NCBI GenBank assembly: GCA_964057225.1
Contig: OZ059900.1
Coordinates: 14,771,638 to 14,835,637, forward strand
From: Auanema rhodensis
Lineage: Eukaryota > Nematoda > Chromadorea > Rhabditida > Rhabditidae
Direction: 5' to 3'
Length of the DNA: 64,000 nucleotides
In this document: one piece after another, positions 36,164 to 46,907 of the stretch
Numbering within the stretch: position 1 is the stretch's first letter
How the letters are laid out: the number at the start of each line of letters is the position of its first letter
Notes under the pieces: model-generated
Databases searched by the model: none
The model's input: only the letters and a program-made list of their open reading frames with translations
Told to the model about the DNA's origin: nothing
Position numbers and translations under genes: made by a program

Positions 36164-36528
36164 TTGAATTTGCACTTAGAAACTTTCATTAAGAGTGTGA
36201 GTTTGAAATATAGTAGAAAAATGAAACACTGTCTCTAACATATATTGATTTTTGGCCTACTTTACTCAAAGAGCTAATTGAAGTTTGGTGTTACAATTAA
36301 CGATTGATTAACGCTGATGTTTCAATTTTTTTCATCGTAATTGAGATAGAACATTCAAATTAAATGGAAATGTTTAAAATTTAGTAAATATCACAAGCTC
36401 AAATTACTTTTGAAAAAACAGAAAGTTTAAAACAACCCTTTTTCTAATAATTATCTTTTTCATCCGACTTTTGGAAAAAAACAAAAATAGCATAACATTC
36501 AATAACGATGAATCAGAACAAAAACATT

Positions 36529-36600
36529 CTCCCCGGCCGGGAATTTAACCCGGGTCTCGCATGTGACAGACGCGGATACTCACCACTATACTACCGAGGA
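36529..36600 (-). tRNA. tRNA-Asp (GTC) copy 84, class K (C56A, likely pseudogene)
   Basis: Duplicate of copy 81. Confidence 0.88.
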
Positions 36601-36958
36601 TTGAATTTGCACTTAGAAACTTTCATTAAAAGTGTGAGTTTGAATTAAAGTAGAAAAATGAAACACTGTCTCTAACATATCTTGATTTATGGCCTACTTT
36701 ACTCAAAAAGCTAATTGAAGTTTGGTGTTAGAATGAACAATTGATTAACGCTGACGTTTCAATTTTTTTCATCGTAATTAAGATAGAACACTTAAATTAA
36801 ATAGAAATGTTTGAAAATTTAAAAAAAAATCACAAGCTCAAACCACTTTTGAAAAAGCAGAAAGTTTAAAACAATCTTTTTTCTAATAATTATCGTCTTT
36901 ATCCGACTTTTTGAAGAAAACAAAAATAGCATAACATTAAATAACGATGAATCAGAAC

Positions 36959-36963
36959 AAAGA
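36959..36963 (-). terminator. Broken Pol III terminator of copy 85 (TCTTT)
   Basis: Same change as copies 79 and 82. Confidence 0.85.
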
Positions 36964-36967
36964 CATT

Positions 36968-37039
36968 CTCCCCGTCCGGGAATTGAACCCGGGTCTCGCA
37001 TGTGACAGACGCAGATACTCACCACTATCCTACCGAGGA
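36968..37039 (-). tRNA. tRNA-Asp (GTC) copy 85, class N with C66A, terminator broken
   Basis: Duplicate of copy 82. Confidence 0.88.
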
Positions 37040-37157
37040 TTGAATTTGCACTTAGAAACTTTCATTAAGAGTGTGAGTTTGAAATATAGTAGAAAAATGA
37101 AACACTGTCTCTAACATATATTGATTTTTGGCCTACTTTACTCAAAGAGCTAATTGA

Positions 37158-37166
37158 AGTTTAGAA
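37158..37166. other. 97-bp spacer deletion junction
   Basis: The spacer jumps from attgaagttt straight to agaaaaaaaacacaagc, shortening the unit from 439 to 342 bp. A GTTT/TTT overlap at the joint suggests a microhomology or slippage event. Confidence 0.88.
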
Positions 37167-37309
37167 AAAAAACACAAGCTCAAATCACTTTTGAAAAAAC
37201 AGAAAGTTTAAAACAACCCTTTTTCTAATAATTATCTTTTTCATCCGACTTTTGGAAAAAAACAAAAATAGCATAACATTAAATAACGATGAATCAGAAC
37301 AAAAACATT

Positions 37310-37381
37310 CTCCCCGTCCGGGAATTGAACCCGGGTCTCGCATGTGATAGACGCGGATTCTCACCACTATACTACCGTGGA
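37310..37381 (-). tRNA. tRNA-Asp-like copy 86, anticodon ATC (G34A), class R
   Basis: The anticodon loop reads CTATCAC, so the anticodon is AUC instead of GUC. The gene also has the class R mismatches 4-69, 7-66 and 12-23. It still pairs with GAU, but G34 is an AspRS identity base and the queuosine site. It is probably inactive. The unit has a 97-bp deletion in its upstream spacer. Confidence 0.88.
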
Positions 37382-37747
37382 TTGAATTCGCACTTAGAAA
37401 CTTTCATTAAGAGTGTGAGTTTGAATTATAGTAGAAAAATGAAACACTGTCTCTAACATATCTTGATTTATGGCCTACTTTACTCAAAGAGCTAATTGGA
37501 TTTGGTGTTAGAATGAACAATTGATTAACGCTGACGTTTTAATTTTTTTCATCGTAATTAAGATAGAACACTTAAATAAAATAGAAATGTTTGAAAATTT
37601 AAAAAAAAATCACAAGCTCAAACCACTTTTGAAAAAGCAGAAAATTTAAAACAATCTTTTTTCTAATAATTATCGTCTTCATCCGACTTTTTGAAGAAAA
37701 CAAAAATAGCATAACATTCAATAACGATGAATCCGAACAAAAACATT

Positions 37748-37819
37748 CTCCCCGGCCGGGAATTGAACCCGGGTCTCGCATGTGACAGACGCGGATACTC
37801 ACCACTATACTACCGAGGA
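37748..37819 (-). tRNA. tRNA-Asp (GTC) copy 87, class C
   Basis: Consensus; paralogue of copies 22, 31 and 46. Confidence 0.97.
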
Positions 37820-38187
37820 TTGAATTTGCACTTAGAAACTTTCATTAAGAGTGTGAGTTTGAATTAAAGTAGAAAAATGAAACACTTTCTCTAACATATC
37901 TTGATTTATGGCCTACTTTACTCAAAGAGCTAATTGAAGTTTGGTGTTAAAATGAACAATTGATTAACGCTGACGTTCCGTTTTTTTTTCATAGTAATTG
38001 AGATAGAACATTTAAATTAAATGGAAATGTTTAAAAATTTAGAAAAAAAACACAAGCTAAAATCACTTTTGAAAAAACAGAAAGTTTAAAACAACCTTTT
38101 TTCTAATAATTATCTTTTTTATCCGACTTTTGGAAAAAAACAAAAATAGCATAACATTCAATAACGATGAATCAGAACAAAAACATT

Positions 38188-38259
38188 CTCCCCGGCCGGG
38201 AATTGAACCCGGGTCTCGCATGTGACAGACGCGGATACTCACCACTATACTACCGAGGA
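38188..38259 (-). tRNA. tRNA-Asp (GTC) copy 88, class C
   Basis: Consensus copy. Confidence 0.97.
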
Positions 38260-38625
38260 TTGAATTTGCACTTAGAAACTTTCATTAAGAGTGTGAGTTT
38301 GAATTAAAGTAGAAAAATGAAACACTGTCTCTAACATATCTTGATTTATGGCCTACTTTACTCAAAGAGCTAATTGAAGTTTGGTGTTACAATTAACGAT
38401 TGATAAACGCTGACGTATCAATTTTTTTCATCGTAATTAAGATAGAACACTTAAATTAAATAGAAATGTTTGAAAATTTAAAAAAAATCACAAGCTCAAA
38501 CCACTTTTGAAAAAGCAGAAAGTTTAAAACAATCATTTTTCTAATAATTATCGTCTTTATCCGACTTTTTGAAGAAAACAAAAATAGCATAACATTCAAT
38601 AACGATGAATCAGAACAAAAACATT

Positions 38626-38697
38626 CTCCCCGTCCGGGAATTGAACCCGGGTCTCGCATGTGACAGACGCGGATTCTCACCACTATACTACCGTGGA
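38626..38697 (-). tRNA. tRNA-Asp (GTC) copy 89, class R
   Basis: Mismatches 4-69, 7-66 and 12-23; paralogue of copies 105 and 110. Confidence 0.93.
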
Positions 38698-39064
38698 TTG
38701 AATTCGCACTTAGAAACTTTCATTAAGAGTGTGAGTTTGAATTAAAGTAGAAAAATGAAACACTGTCTCTAACATATCTTGATTTATGGCCTACTTTACT
38801 CAAAGAGCTAATTGAAGTTTGGTGTTAGAATGAACAATTGATTAACGCTGACGTTTCAATTTTTTTCATCGTAATTGAGATAGAACATTTAGAATTAATG
38901 GAAATGTTTAACAATTTAGAAAAAAAACACAAGCTCAAATCACTTTTGAAAAAACAGAAAGTTTAAAACAACCCTTTTTCTAATAATTATCTTTTTCATC
39001 CGACTTTTGGAAAAAAACAAAAATAGCATAACATTAAATAACGATGAATCAGAACAAAAACATT

Positions 39065-39136
39065 CTCCCCGTCCGGGAATTGAACCCGGGTCTCGCATGT
39101 GACAGACGCGGATTCTCACCACTATACTACCGAGGA
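39065..39136 (-). tRNA. tRNA-Asp (GTC) copy 90, C66A/U23A
   Basis: Class R 3' part with a consensus 5' strand, so only 7-66 and 12-23 are mismatched; a recombinant. Confidence 0.94.
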
Positions 39137-39504
39137 TTGAATTTGCACTTAGAAACTTTCATTAAGAGTGTGAGTTTGAATTAAAGTAGAAAAATGAAAC
39201 ACTTTCTCTAACATATCTTGATTTATGGCCTACTTTACTCAAAGAGCTAATTGAAGTTTGGTGTTAAAATGAACAATTGATTAACGCTGACGTTCCGTTT
39301 TTTTTTCATAGTAATTGAGATAGAACATTTAAATTAAATGGAAATGTTTAAAAATTTAGAAAAAAAACACAAGCTAAAATCACTTTTGAAAAAACAGAAA
39401 GTTTAAAACAACCTTTTTTCTAATAATTATCTTTTTTATCCGACTTTTGGAAAAAAACAAAAATAGCATAACATTCAATAACGATGAACCAGAACAAAAA
39501 CATT

Positions 39505-39576
39505 CTCCCCGGCCGGGAATTGAACCCGGGTCTCGCATGTGACAGACGCGGATACTCACCACTATACTACCGAGGA
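39505..39576 (-). tRNA. tRNA-Asp (GTC) copy 91, class C
   Basis: Consensus; marked by gatgaaccag in the 3' spacer, shared with copies 94, 107 and 112. Confidence 0.97.
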
Positions 39577-39943
39577 TTGAATTTGCACTTAGAAACTTTC
39601 ATTAAGAGTGTGAGTTTGAATTAAAGTAGAAAAATAAAACACTGTCTCTAACATATCTTGTTTTATGGCCTACTTTACTCAAAGAGCTAATTGAAGTTTG
39701 GTGTTACAATTAACGATTGATAAACGCTGACGTATCAATTTTTTTCATCGTAATTAAGATAGAACACTTAAATTAAATAGAAATGTTCGAAAATTTAAAA
39801 AAAAATCACAAGCTCAAACCACTTTTGAAAAAGCAGAAAGTTTAAAACAATCTTTTTTCTAATAATTATCGTCTTTATCCGACTTTTTGAAGAAAACAAA
39901 AATAGCATAACATTCAATAACGATGAATCAGAACAAAAACATT

Positions 39944-40015
39944 CTCCTTGGCCGGGAATTGAACCCGGGTCTCGCATGTGACAGACGCGGATACTTACCA
40001 CTATACTACCGAGGA
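39944..40015 (-). tRNA. tRNA-Asp (GTC) copy 92, class Q with G20aA
   Basis: C5xA68 and G20aA. Confidence 0.95.
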
Positions 40016-40382
40016 TTGAATTTGCACTTAGAAACTTTCATTAAGAGTGTGAGTTTGAATTAAAGTAGAAAAATGAAACACTTTCTCTAACATATCTTGA
40101 TTTATGGCCTACTTTACTCAAAGAGCTAATTGAAGTTTGGTGTTAAAATGAACAATTGATTAACGCTGACGTATCAATTTTTTTCATCGTAATTAAGATA
40201 GAACACTTAAACCAAATAGAAATGTTTGAAAATTTAAAAAAAAATCACAAGCTCAAATCACTTTTGAAAAAGCAGAAAGTTTAAAACAACCCTTTTTCTA
40301 ATAATTATCTTTTTCATCCGACTTTTGGAAAAAAACAAAAATAGCATAACATTAAATAACGATGAATCAGAACAAAAACATT

Positions 40383-40454
40383 CTCCCCGTCCGGGAATTG
40401 AACCCGGGTCTCGCATGTGACAGACGCGGATTCTCACCACTATACTACCGAGGA
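40383..40454 (-). tRNA. tRNA-Asp (GTC) copy 93, C66A/U23A
   Basis: Mismatches 7-66 and 12-23; the spacer is a mosaic of two subtypes. Confidence 0.94.
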
Positions 40455-40822
40455 TTGAATTTGCACTTAGAAACTTTCATTAAGAGTGTGAGTTTGAATT
40501 AAAGTAGAAAAATGAAACACTTTCTCTAACATATCTTGATTTATGGCCTACTTTACTCAAAGAGCTAATTGAAGTTTGGTGTTAAAATGAACAATTGATT
40601 AACGCTGACGTTCCGTTTTTTTTTCATAGTAATTGAGATAGAACATTTAAATTAAATGGAAATGTTTAAAAATTTAGAAAAAAAACACAAGCTAAAATCA
40701 CTTTTGAAAAAACAGAAAGTTTAAAACAACCTTTTTTCTAATAATTATCTTTTTTATCCGACTTTTGGAAAAAAACAAAAATAGCATAACATTCAATAAC
40801 GATGAACCAGAACAAAAACATT

Positions 40823-40894
40823 CTCCCCGGCCGGGAATTGAACCCGGGTCTCGCATGTGACAGACGCGGATACTCACCACTATACTACCGAGGA
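40823..40894 (-). tRNA. tRNA-Asp (GTC) copy 94, class C
   Basis: Consensus; first member of the tetramer repeated at copies 112-115. Confidence 0.97.
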
Positions 40895-41261
40895 TTGAAT
40901 TTGCACTTAGAAACTTTCATTAAGAGTGTGAGTTTGAATTAAAGTAGAAAAATAAAACACTGTCTCTAACATATCTTGTTTTATGGCCTACTTTACTCAA
41001 AGAGCTAATTGAAGTTTGGTGTTACAATTAACGATTGATAAACGCTGACGTATCAATTTTTTTCATCGTAATTAAGATAGAACACTTAAATTAAATAGAA
41101 ATGTTCGAAAATTTAAAAAAAAATCACAAGCTCAAACCACTTTTGAAAAAGCAGAAAGTTTAAAACAATCTTTTTTCTAATAATTATCGTCTTTATCCGA
41201 CTTTTTGAAGAAAACAAAAATAGCATAACATTCAATAACGATGAATCAGAACAAAAACATT

Positions 41262-41333
41262 CTCCTTGGCCGGGAATTGAACCCGGGTCTCGCATGTGAC
41301 AGACGCGGATACTTACCACTATACTACCGAGGA
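41262..41333 (-). tRNA. tRNA-Asp (GTC) copy 95, class Q with G20aA
   Basis: C5xA68 and G20aA. Confidence 0.95.
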
Positions 41334-41700
41334 TTGAATTTGCACTTAGAAACTTTCATTAAGAGTGTGAGTTTGAATTAAAGTAGAAAAATGAAACACT
41401 GTCTCTAACATATCTTGATTTATGGCCTACTTTACTCAAAGAGCTAATTGAAGTTTGGTGTTACAATTAACGATTGATAAACGCTGACGTATCAATTTTT
41501 TTCATCGTAATTAAGATAGAACACTTAAACCAAATAGAAATGTTTGAAAATTTAAAAAAAAATCACAAGCTCAAATCACTTTTGAAAAAGCAGAAAGTTT
41601 AAAACAATCTTTTTTCTAATAGTTATCGTTTTTATCCGACTTTTTGAAGAAAACAAAAATAGCATAACATTCAATAACGATGAATCAGAACAAAAACATT

Positions 41701-41772
41701 CTCCCCGGCCGGGAATTGAACCCGGGTCTCGCATGTGACAGACGCGGATACTCACCACTATACTACCGAGGA
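41701..41772 (-). tRNA. tRNA-Asp (GTC) copy 96, class C
   Basis: Consensus copy. Confidence 0.97.
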
Positions 41773-42139
41773 TTGAATTTGCACTTAGAAACTTTCATTA
41801 AGAGTGTGAGTTTGAATTAAAGTAGAAAAATGAAACACTGTCTCTAACATATCTTGATTTATGGCCTACTTTACTCAAAGAGCTAATTGAAGTTTGGTGT
41901 TACAATTAACGATTGATTTACGCTGACGTTTCAATTTTTTTCATCGTAATTAAGATAGAACACTTAAATAAAATAGAAATGTTTGAAAATTTAAAAAAAA
42001 ATCACAAGCTTAAACCACTTTTGAAAAAGCAGAAAGTTTAAAACAATCTTTTTTCTAATAATTATCGTCTTTATCCGACTTTTTGAAGAAAACAAAAATA
42101 GCATAACATTCAATAACGATGAATCAGAACAAAAACATT

Positions 42140-42211
42140 CTCCTTGGCCGGGAATTGAACCCGGGTCTCGCATGTGACAGACGCGGATACTCACCACTAT
42201 ACTACCGAGGA
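42140..42211 (-). tRNA. tRNA-Asp (GTC) copy 97, class Q
   Basis: C5xA68. The solo LTR begins 73 bp upstream of its 5' end. Confidence 0.96.
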
Positions 42212-42278
42212 TTGAATTTGCACTTAGAAACTTTCATTAAGAGTGTGAGTTTGAATTAAAGTAGAAAAATGAAACACT

Positions 42279-42283
42279 GTCTC
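42279..42283 (+). repeat. Target-site duplication, left copy (GTCTC)
   Basis: The uninterrupted spacer reads cactgtctctaacat. The same GTCTC is found again directly after the insert. Confidence 0.85.
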
Positions 42284-42583
42284 TGTCGCTTCGGCGAAGG
42301 TATTCGGTTGTCGGTATTCCGCTGAGAATTAATAGAACAGATAGTCAGTGGTAGAATGCTTTATTAAAGAGAAAGTTAACAATATCAACAAAATATAGAT
42401 CGTCTATACTCCGTTGAAGTAAGTTGAGGTATATCGTATTTTCCGATCCCAAAGATGAAGATATGGGAAGGCGGGCCGAAAAGTACAATCTGAAATAGAC
42501 AAAGTAAAGCAAAACGATAAAAACAAAACTGAAATGGAACAAAACATAGAAAAAAGAATAAAAAATAATCGCTAACCGCGACA
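42284..42583. mobile_element. Solo LTR of an LTR retrotransposon, 300 bp
   Basis: This is the only non-array sequence in the window. It begins TGTCGC and ends GCGACA, so it has the TG...CA ends of retroviral-type LTRs with a 6-bp inverted terminus. It is flanked by a direct 5-bp repeat GTCTC, and removing 305 bp restores the spacer exactly. There is no internal coding part, so it is a solo LTR left by LTR-LTR recombination. AATAAA occurs on the minus strand (42360-42365) and on the plus strand (42557-42562), so orientation is undecided. A BEL/Pao, Gypsy or Copia source is possible; a short DNA transposon with 5-bp duplications is a less likely alternative. Confidence 0.8.
42286..42297 (+). 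other. Terminal hairpin with UUCG-type loop in the LTR
   Basis: TCGC-TTCG-GCGA forms a perfect 4-bp stem closed by C-G around a TTCG loop, a very stable tetraloop type if transcribed as RNA. It lies 2 bp inside the LTR end. Confidence 0.6.
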
Positions 42584-42588
42584 GTCTC
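42584..42588 (+). repeat. Target-site duplication, right copy (GTCTC)
   Basis: Second copy of the 5-bp target, followed by the normal spacer taacatatcttg. A 6-bp reading (GTCTCT) is also possible if the element's first base is taken as G. Confidence 0.85.
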
Positions 42589-42883
42589 TAACATATCTTG
42601 ATTTATGGCCTACTTTACTCAAAGAGCTAATTGAAGTTTGGTGTTACAATTAACGATTGATTAACGCTGACGTTTCAATTTTTTTCATCGTAATTAAGAT
42701 AGAACACTTAAATAAAATAGAAATGTTTGAAAATTTGAAAAAAAATCACAAGCTCAAACCACTTTTGAAAAAGCAGAAAGTTTAAAACAATCTTTTTTCT
42801 AATAATTATCGTCTTTATCCGATTTTTTGAAGAAAACAAAAATAGCATAACATTCAATAACAATGAATCCGAACAAAAACATT

Positions 42884-42955
42884 CTCCCCGGCCGGGAATT
42901 GAACCCGGGTCTCGCATGTGACAGACGCGGATACTCACCACTATACTACCGAGGA
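42884..42955 (-). tRNA. tRNA-Asp (GTC) copy 98, class C
   Basis: Consensus; its 3' spacer is the one split from copy 97 by the LTR. Paralogue of copy 122. Confidence 0.97.
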
Positions 42956-43322
42956 TTGAATTTGCACTTAGAAACTTTCATTAAGAGTGTGAGTTTGAAT
43001 TAAAGTAGAAAAATGAAACACTGTCTCTAACATATCTTGATTTATGGCCTACTTTACTCAAAGAGCTAATTGAAGTTTGGTATTACAATTAACGATTGAT
43101 AAACGCTGACGTATCAATTTTTTTCATCGTAATTAAGATAGAACACTTAAATTAAATAGAAATGTTTGAAAATTTAAAAAAAAATCACAAGCTCAAATCA
43201 CTTTTGAAAAAGCAGAAAGTTTAAAACAATCTTTTTTCTAATAATTATCGTTTTTATCCGACTTTTTGAAGAAAACAAAAATAGCATAACATTCAATAAC
43301 GATGAATCAGAACAAAAACATT

Positions 43323-43394
43323 CTCCCCGGCCGGGAATTGAACCCGGGTCTCGCATGTGACAGACGCGGATACTCACCACTATACTACCGAGGA
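43323..43394 (-). tRNA. tRNA-Asp (GTC) copy 99, class C
   Basis: Consensus; paralogue of copy 123. Confidence 0.97.
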
Positions 43395-43761
43395 TTGAAT
43401 TTGCACTTAGAAACTTTCATTAAGAGTGTGAGTTTGAATTAAAGTAGAAAAATGAAACACTGTCTCTAACATATCTTGATTTATGGCCTACTTTACTCAA
43501 AGAGCTAATTGAAGTTTGGTGTTACAATTAACGATTGATTAACGCTGACGTTTCAATTTTTTTCATCGTAATTAAGATAGAACACTTAAATAAAATAGAA
43601 ATGTTTGAAAATTTAAAAAAAAATCACAAGCTCAAACCACTTTTGAAAAAGCAGAAAGTTTAAAACAATCTTTTTTCTAATAATTATCGTCTTTATCCGA
43701 TTTTTTGAAGAAAACAAAAATAGCATAACATTCAATAACGATGAATCCGAACAAAAACATT

Positions 43762-43833
43762 CTCCCCGGCCGGGAATTGAACCCGGGTCTCGCATGTGAC
43801 AGACGCGGATTCTCACCACTATACTACCGAGGA
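43762..43833 (-). tRNA. tRNA-Asp (GTC) copy 100, U23A
   Basis: Consensus acceptor with A12xA23 in the D stem; paralogue of copy 124. Confidence 0.95.
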
Positions 43834-44200
43834 TTGAATTTGCACTTAGAAACTTTCATTAAGAGTGTGAGTTTGAATTAAAGTAGAAAAATGAAACACT
43901 GTCTCTAACATATCTTGATTTATGGCCTACTTTACTCAAAGAGCTAATTGAAGTTTGGTATTACAATTAACGATTGATAAACGCTGACGTATCAATTTTT
44001 TTCATCGTAATTAAGATAGAACACTTAAATTAAATAGAAATGTTTGAAAATTTAAAAAAAAATCACAAGCTCAAATCACTTTTGAAAAAGCAGAAAGTTT
44101 AAAACAATCTTTTTTCTAATAATTATCGTTTTTATCCGACTTTTTGAAGAAAACAAAAATAGCATAACATTCAATAACGATGAATCAGAACAAAAACATT

Positions 44201-44272
44201 CTCCCCGGCCGGGAATTGAACCCGGGTCTCGCATGTGACAGACGCGGATACTCACCACTATACTACCGAGGA
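44201..44272 (-). tRNA. tRNA-Asp (GTC) copy 101, class C
   Basis: Consensus copy, monomer twin of copy 102. Confidence 0.97.
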
Positions 44273-44639
44273 TTGAATTTGCACTTAGAAACTTTCATTA
44301 AGAGTGTGAGTTTGAATTAAAGTAGAAAAATGAAACACTGTCTCTAACATATCTTGATTTATGGCCTACTTTACTCAAAGAGCTAATTGAAGTTTGGTAT
44401 TACAATTAACGATTGATAAACGCTGACGTATCAATTTTTTTCATCGTAATTAAGATAGAACACTTAAATTAAATAGAAATGTTTGAAAATTTAAAAAAAA
44501 ATCACAAGCTCAAATCACTTTTGAAAAAGCAGAAAGTTTAAAACAATCTTTTTTCTAATAATTATCGTTTTTATCCGACTTTTTGAAGAAAACAAAAATA
44601 GCATAACATTCAATAACGATGAATCAGAACAAAAACATT

Positions 44640-44711
44640 CTCCCCGGCCGGGAATTGAACCCGGGTCTCGCATGTGACAGACGCGGATACTCACCACTAT
44701 ACTACCGAGGA
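44640..44711 (-). tRNA. tRNA-Asp (GTC) copy 102, class C
   Basis: Consensus copy. Confidence 0.97.
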
Positions 44712-45078
44712 TTGAATTTGCACTTAGAAACTTTCATTAAGAGTGTGAGTTTGAATTAAAGTAGAAAAATGAAACACTGTCTCTAACATATCTTGATTTA
44801 TGGCCTACTTTACTCAAAGAGCTAATTGAAGTTTGGTGTTACAATTAACGATTGATTAACGCTGACGTTTCAATTTTTTTCATCGTAATTAAGATAGAAC
44901 ACTTAAATAAAATAGAAATGTTTGAAAATTTAAAAAAAAATCACAAGCTCAAACCACTTTTGAAAAAGCAGAAAGTTTAAAACAATCTTTTTTCTAATAA
45001 TTATCGTCTTTATCCGATTTTTTGAAGAAAACAAAAATAGCATAACATTCAATAACGATGAATCAGAACAAAAACATT

Positions 45079-45150
45079 CTCCCCGGCCGGGAATTGAACC
45101 CGGGTCTCGCATGTGACAGACGCGGATACTCACCACTATACTACCGAGGA
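45079..45150 (-). tRNA. tRNA-Asp (GTC) copy 103, class C
   Basis: Consensus; first member of the 2195-bp pentamer. Confidence 0.97.
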
Positions 45151-45518
45151 TTGAATTTGCACTTAGAAACTTTCATTAAGAGTGTGAGTTTGAATTAAAG
45201 TAGAAAAATGAAACACTTTCTCTAACATATCTTGATTTATGGCCTACTTTACTCAAAGAGCTAATTGAAGTTTGGTGTTAAAATGAACAATTGATTAACG
45301 CTGACGTTCCGTTTTTTTTTCATAGTAATTGAGATAGAACATTTAAATTAAATGGAAATGTTTAAAAATTTAGAAAAAAAACACAAGCTAAAATCACTTT
45401 TGAAAAAACAGAAAGTTTAAAACAACCTTTTTTCTAATAATTATCTTTTTTATCCGACTTTTGGAAAAAAACAAAAATAGCATAACATTCAATAACGATG
45501 AATCAGAACAAAAACATT

Positions 45519-45590
45519 CTCCCCGGCCGGGAATTGAACCCGGGTCTCGCATGTGACAGACGCGGATACTCACCACTATACTACCGAGGA
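45519..45590 (-). tRNA. tRNA-Asp (GTC) copy 104, class C
   Basis: Consensus copy in the pentamer. Confidence 0.97.
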
Positions 45591-45956
45591 TTGAATTTGC
45601 ACTTAGAAACTTTCATTAAGAGTGTGAGTTTGAATTAAAGTAGAAAAATGAAACACTGTCTCTAACATATCTTGATTTATGGCCTACTTTACTCAAAGAG
45701 CTAATTGAAGTTTGGTGTTACAATTAACGATTGATAAACGCTGACGTATCAATTTTTTTCATCGTAATTAAGATAGAACACTTAAATTAAATAGAAATGT
45801 TTGAAAATTTAAAAAAAATCACAAGCTCAAACCACTTTTGAAAAAGCAGAAAGTTTAAAACAATCATTTTTCTAATAATTATCGTCTTTATCCGACTTTT
45901 TGAAGAAAACAAAAATAGCATAACATTCAATAACGATGAATCAGAACAAAAACATT

Positions 45957-46028
45957 CTCCCCGTCCGGGAATTGAACCCGGGTCTCGCATGTGACAGACG
46001 CGGATTCTCACCACTATACTACCGTGGA
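45957..46028 (-). tRNA. tRNA-Asp (GTC) copy 105, class R
   Basis: Mismatches 4-69, 7-66 and 12-23. Confidence 0.93.
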
Positions 46029-46395
46029 TTGAATTCGCACTTAGAAACTTTCATTAAGAGTGTGAGTTTGAATTAAAGTAGAAAAATGAAACACTGTCTC
46101 TAACATATCTTGATTTATGGCCTACTTTACTCAAAGAGCTAATTGAAGTTTGGTGTTAGAATGAACAATTGATTAACGCTGACGTTTCAATTTTTTTCAT
46201 CGTAATTGAGATAGAACATTTAGAATTAATGGAAATGTTTAACAATTTAGAAAAAAAACACAAGCTCAAATCACTTTTGAAAAAACAGAAAGTTTAAAAC
46301 AACCCTTTTTCTAATAATTATCTTTTTCATCCGACTTTTGGAAAAAAACAAAAATAGCATAACATTAAATAACGATGAATCAGAACAAAAACATT

Positions 46396-46467
46396 CTCCC
46401 CGTCCGGGAATTGAACCCGGGTCTCGCATGTGACAGACGCGGATTCTCACCACTATACTACCGAGGA
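46396..46467 (-). tRNA. tRNA-Asp (GTC) copy 106, C66A/U23A
   Basis: Mismatches 7-66 and 12-23; same recombinant type as copy 90. Confidence 0.94.
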
Positions 46468-46835
46468 TTGAATTTGCACTTAGAAACTTTCATTAAGAGT
46501 GTGAGTTTGAATTAAAGTAGAAAAATGAAACACTTTCTCTAACATATCTTGATTTATGGCCTACTTTACTCAAAGAGCTAATTGAAGTTTGGTGTTAAAA
46601 TGAACAATTGATTAACGCTGACGTTCCGTTTTTTTTTCATAGTAATTGAGATAGAACATTTAAATTAAATGGAAATGTTTAAAAATTTAGAAAAAAAACA
46701 CAAGCTAAAATCACTTTTGAAAAAACAGAAAGTTTAAAACAACCTTTTTTCTAATAATTATCTTTTTTATCCGACTTTTGGAAAAAAACAAAAATAGCAT
46801 AACATTCAATAACGATGAACCAGAACAAAAACATT

Positions 46836-46907
46836 CTCCCCGGCCGGGAATTGAACCCGGGTCTCGCATGTGACAGACGCGGATACTCACCACTATACTA
46901 CCGAGGA
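46836..46907 (-). tRNA. tRNA-Asp (GTC) copy 107, class C
   Basis: Consensus; gatgaaccag marker. Confidence 0.97.

Larger units (their letters stand above)
34318..37163. repeat. 1313-bp trimer repeat (copies 80-82 and 83-85)
   Basis: Three units (N, K, N with broken terminator) are repeated at a constant 1313-bp offset, and the second block ends at the 97-bp deletion. Confidence 0.9.
40455..42211. repeat. Tetramer (copies 94-97) repeated at 48663-50419
   Basis: Four units match copies 112-115 at a constant 8208-bp offset, sharing gatgaaccag, the cttgttttatgg spacer and gatttacgctg markers. Confidence 0.85.

Noticed and set aside
42284-42583. MITE or other small DNA transposon
   Set aside because: A 6-bp inverted terminus and 5-bp duplication could fit, but the TG...CA ends, length and AATAAA signals fit a solo LTR better. 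Kept as the alternative reading.
42345-42594. Two overlapping minus-strand open frames of 65 and 69 residues in the insert
   Set aside because: They lie inside a 300-bp LTR, overlap each other in different frames, and show no recognisable domain.
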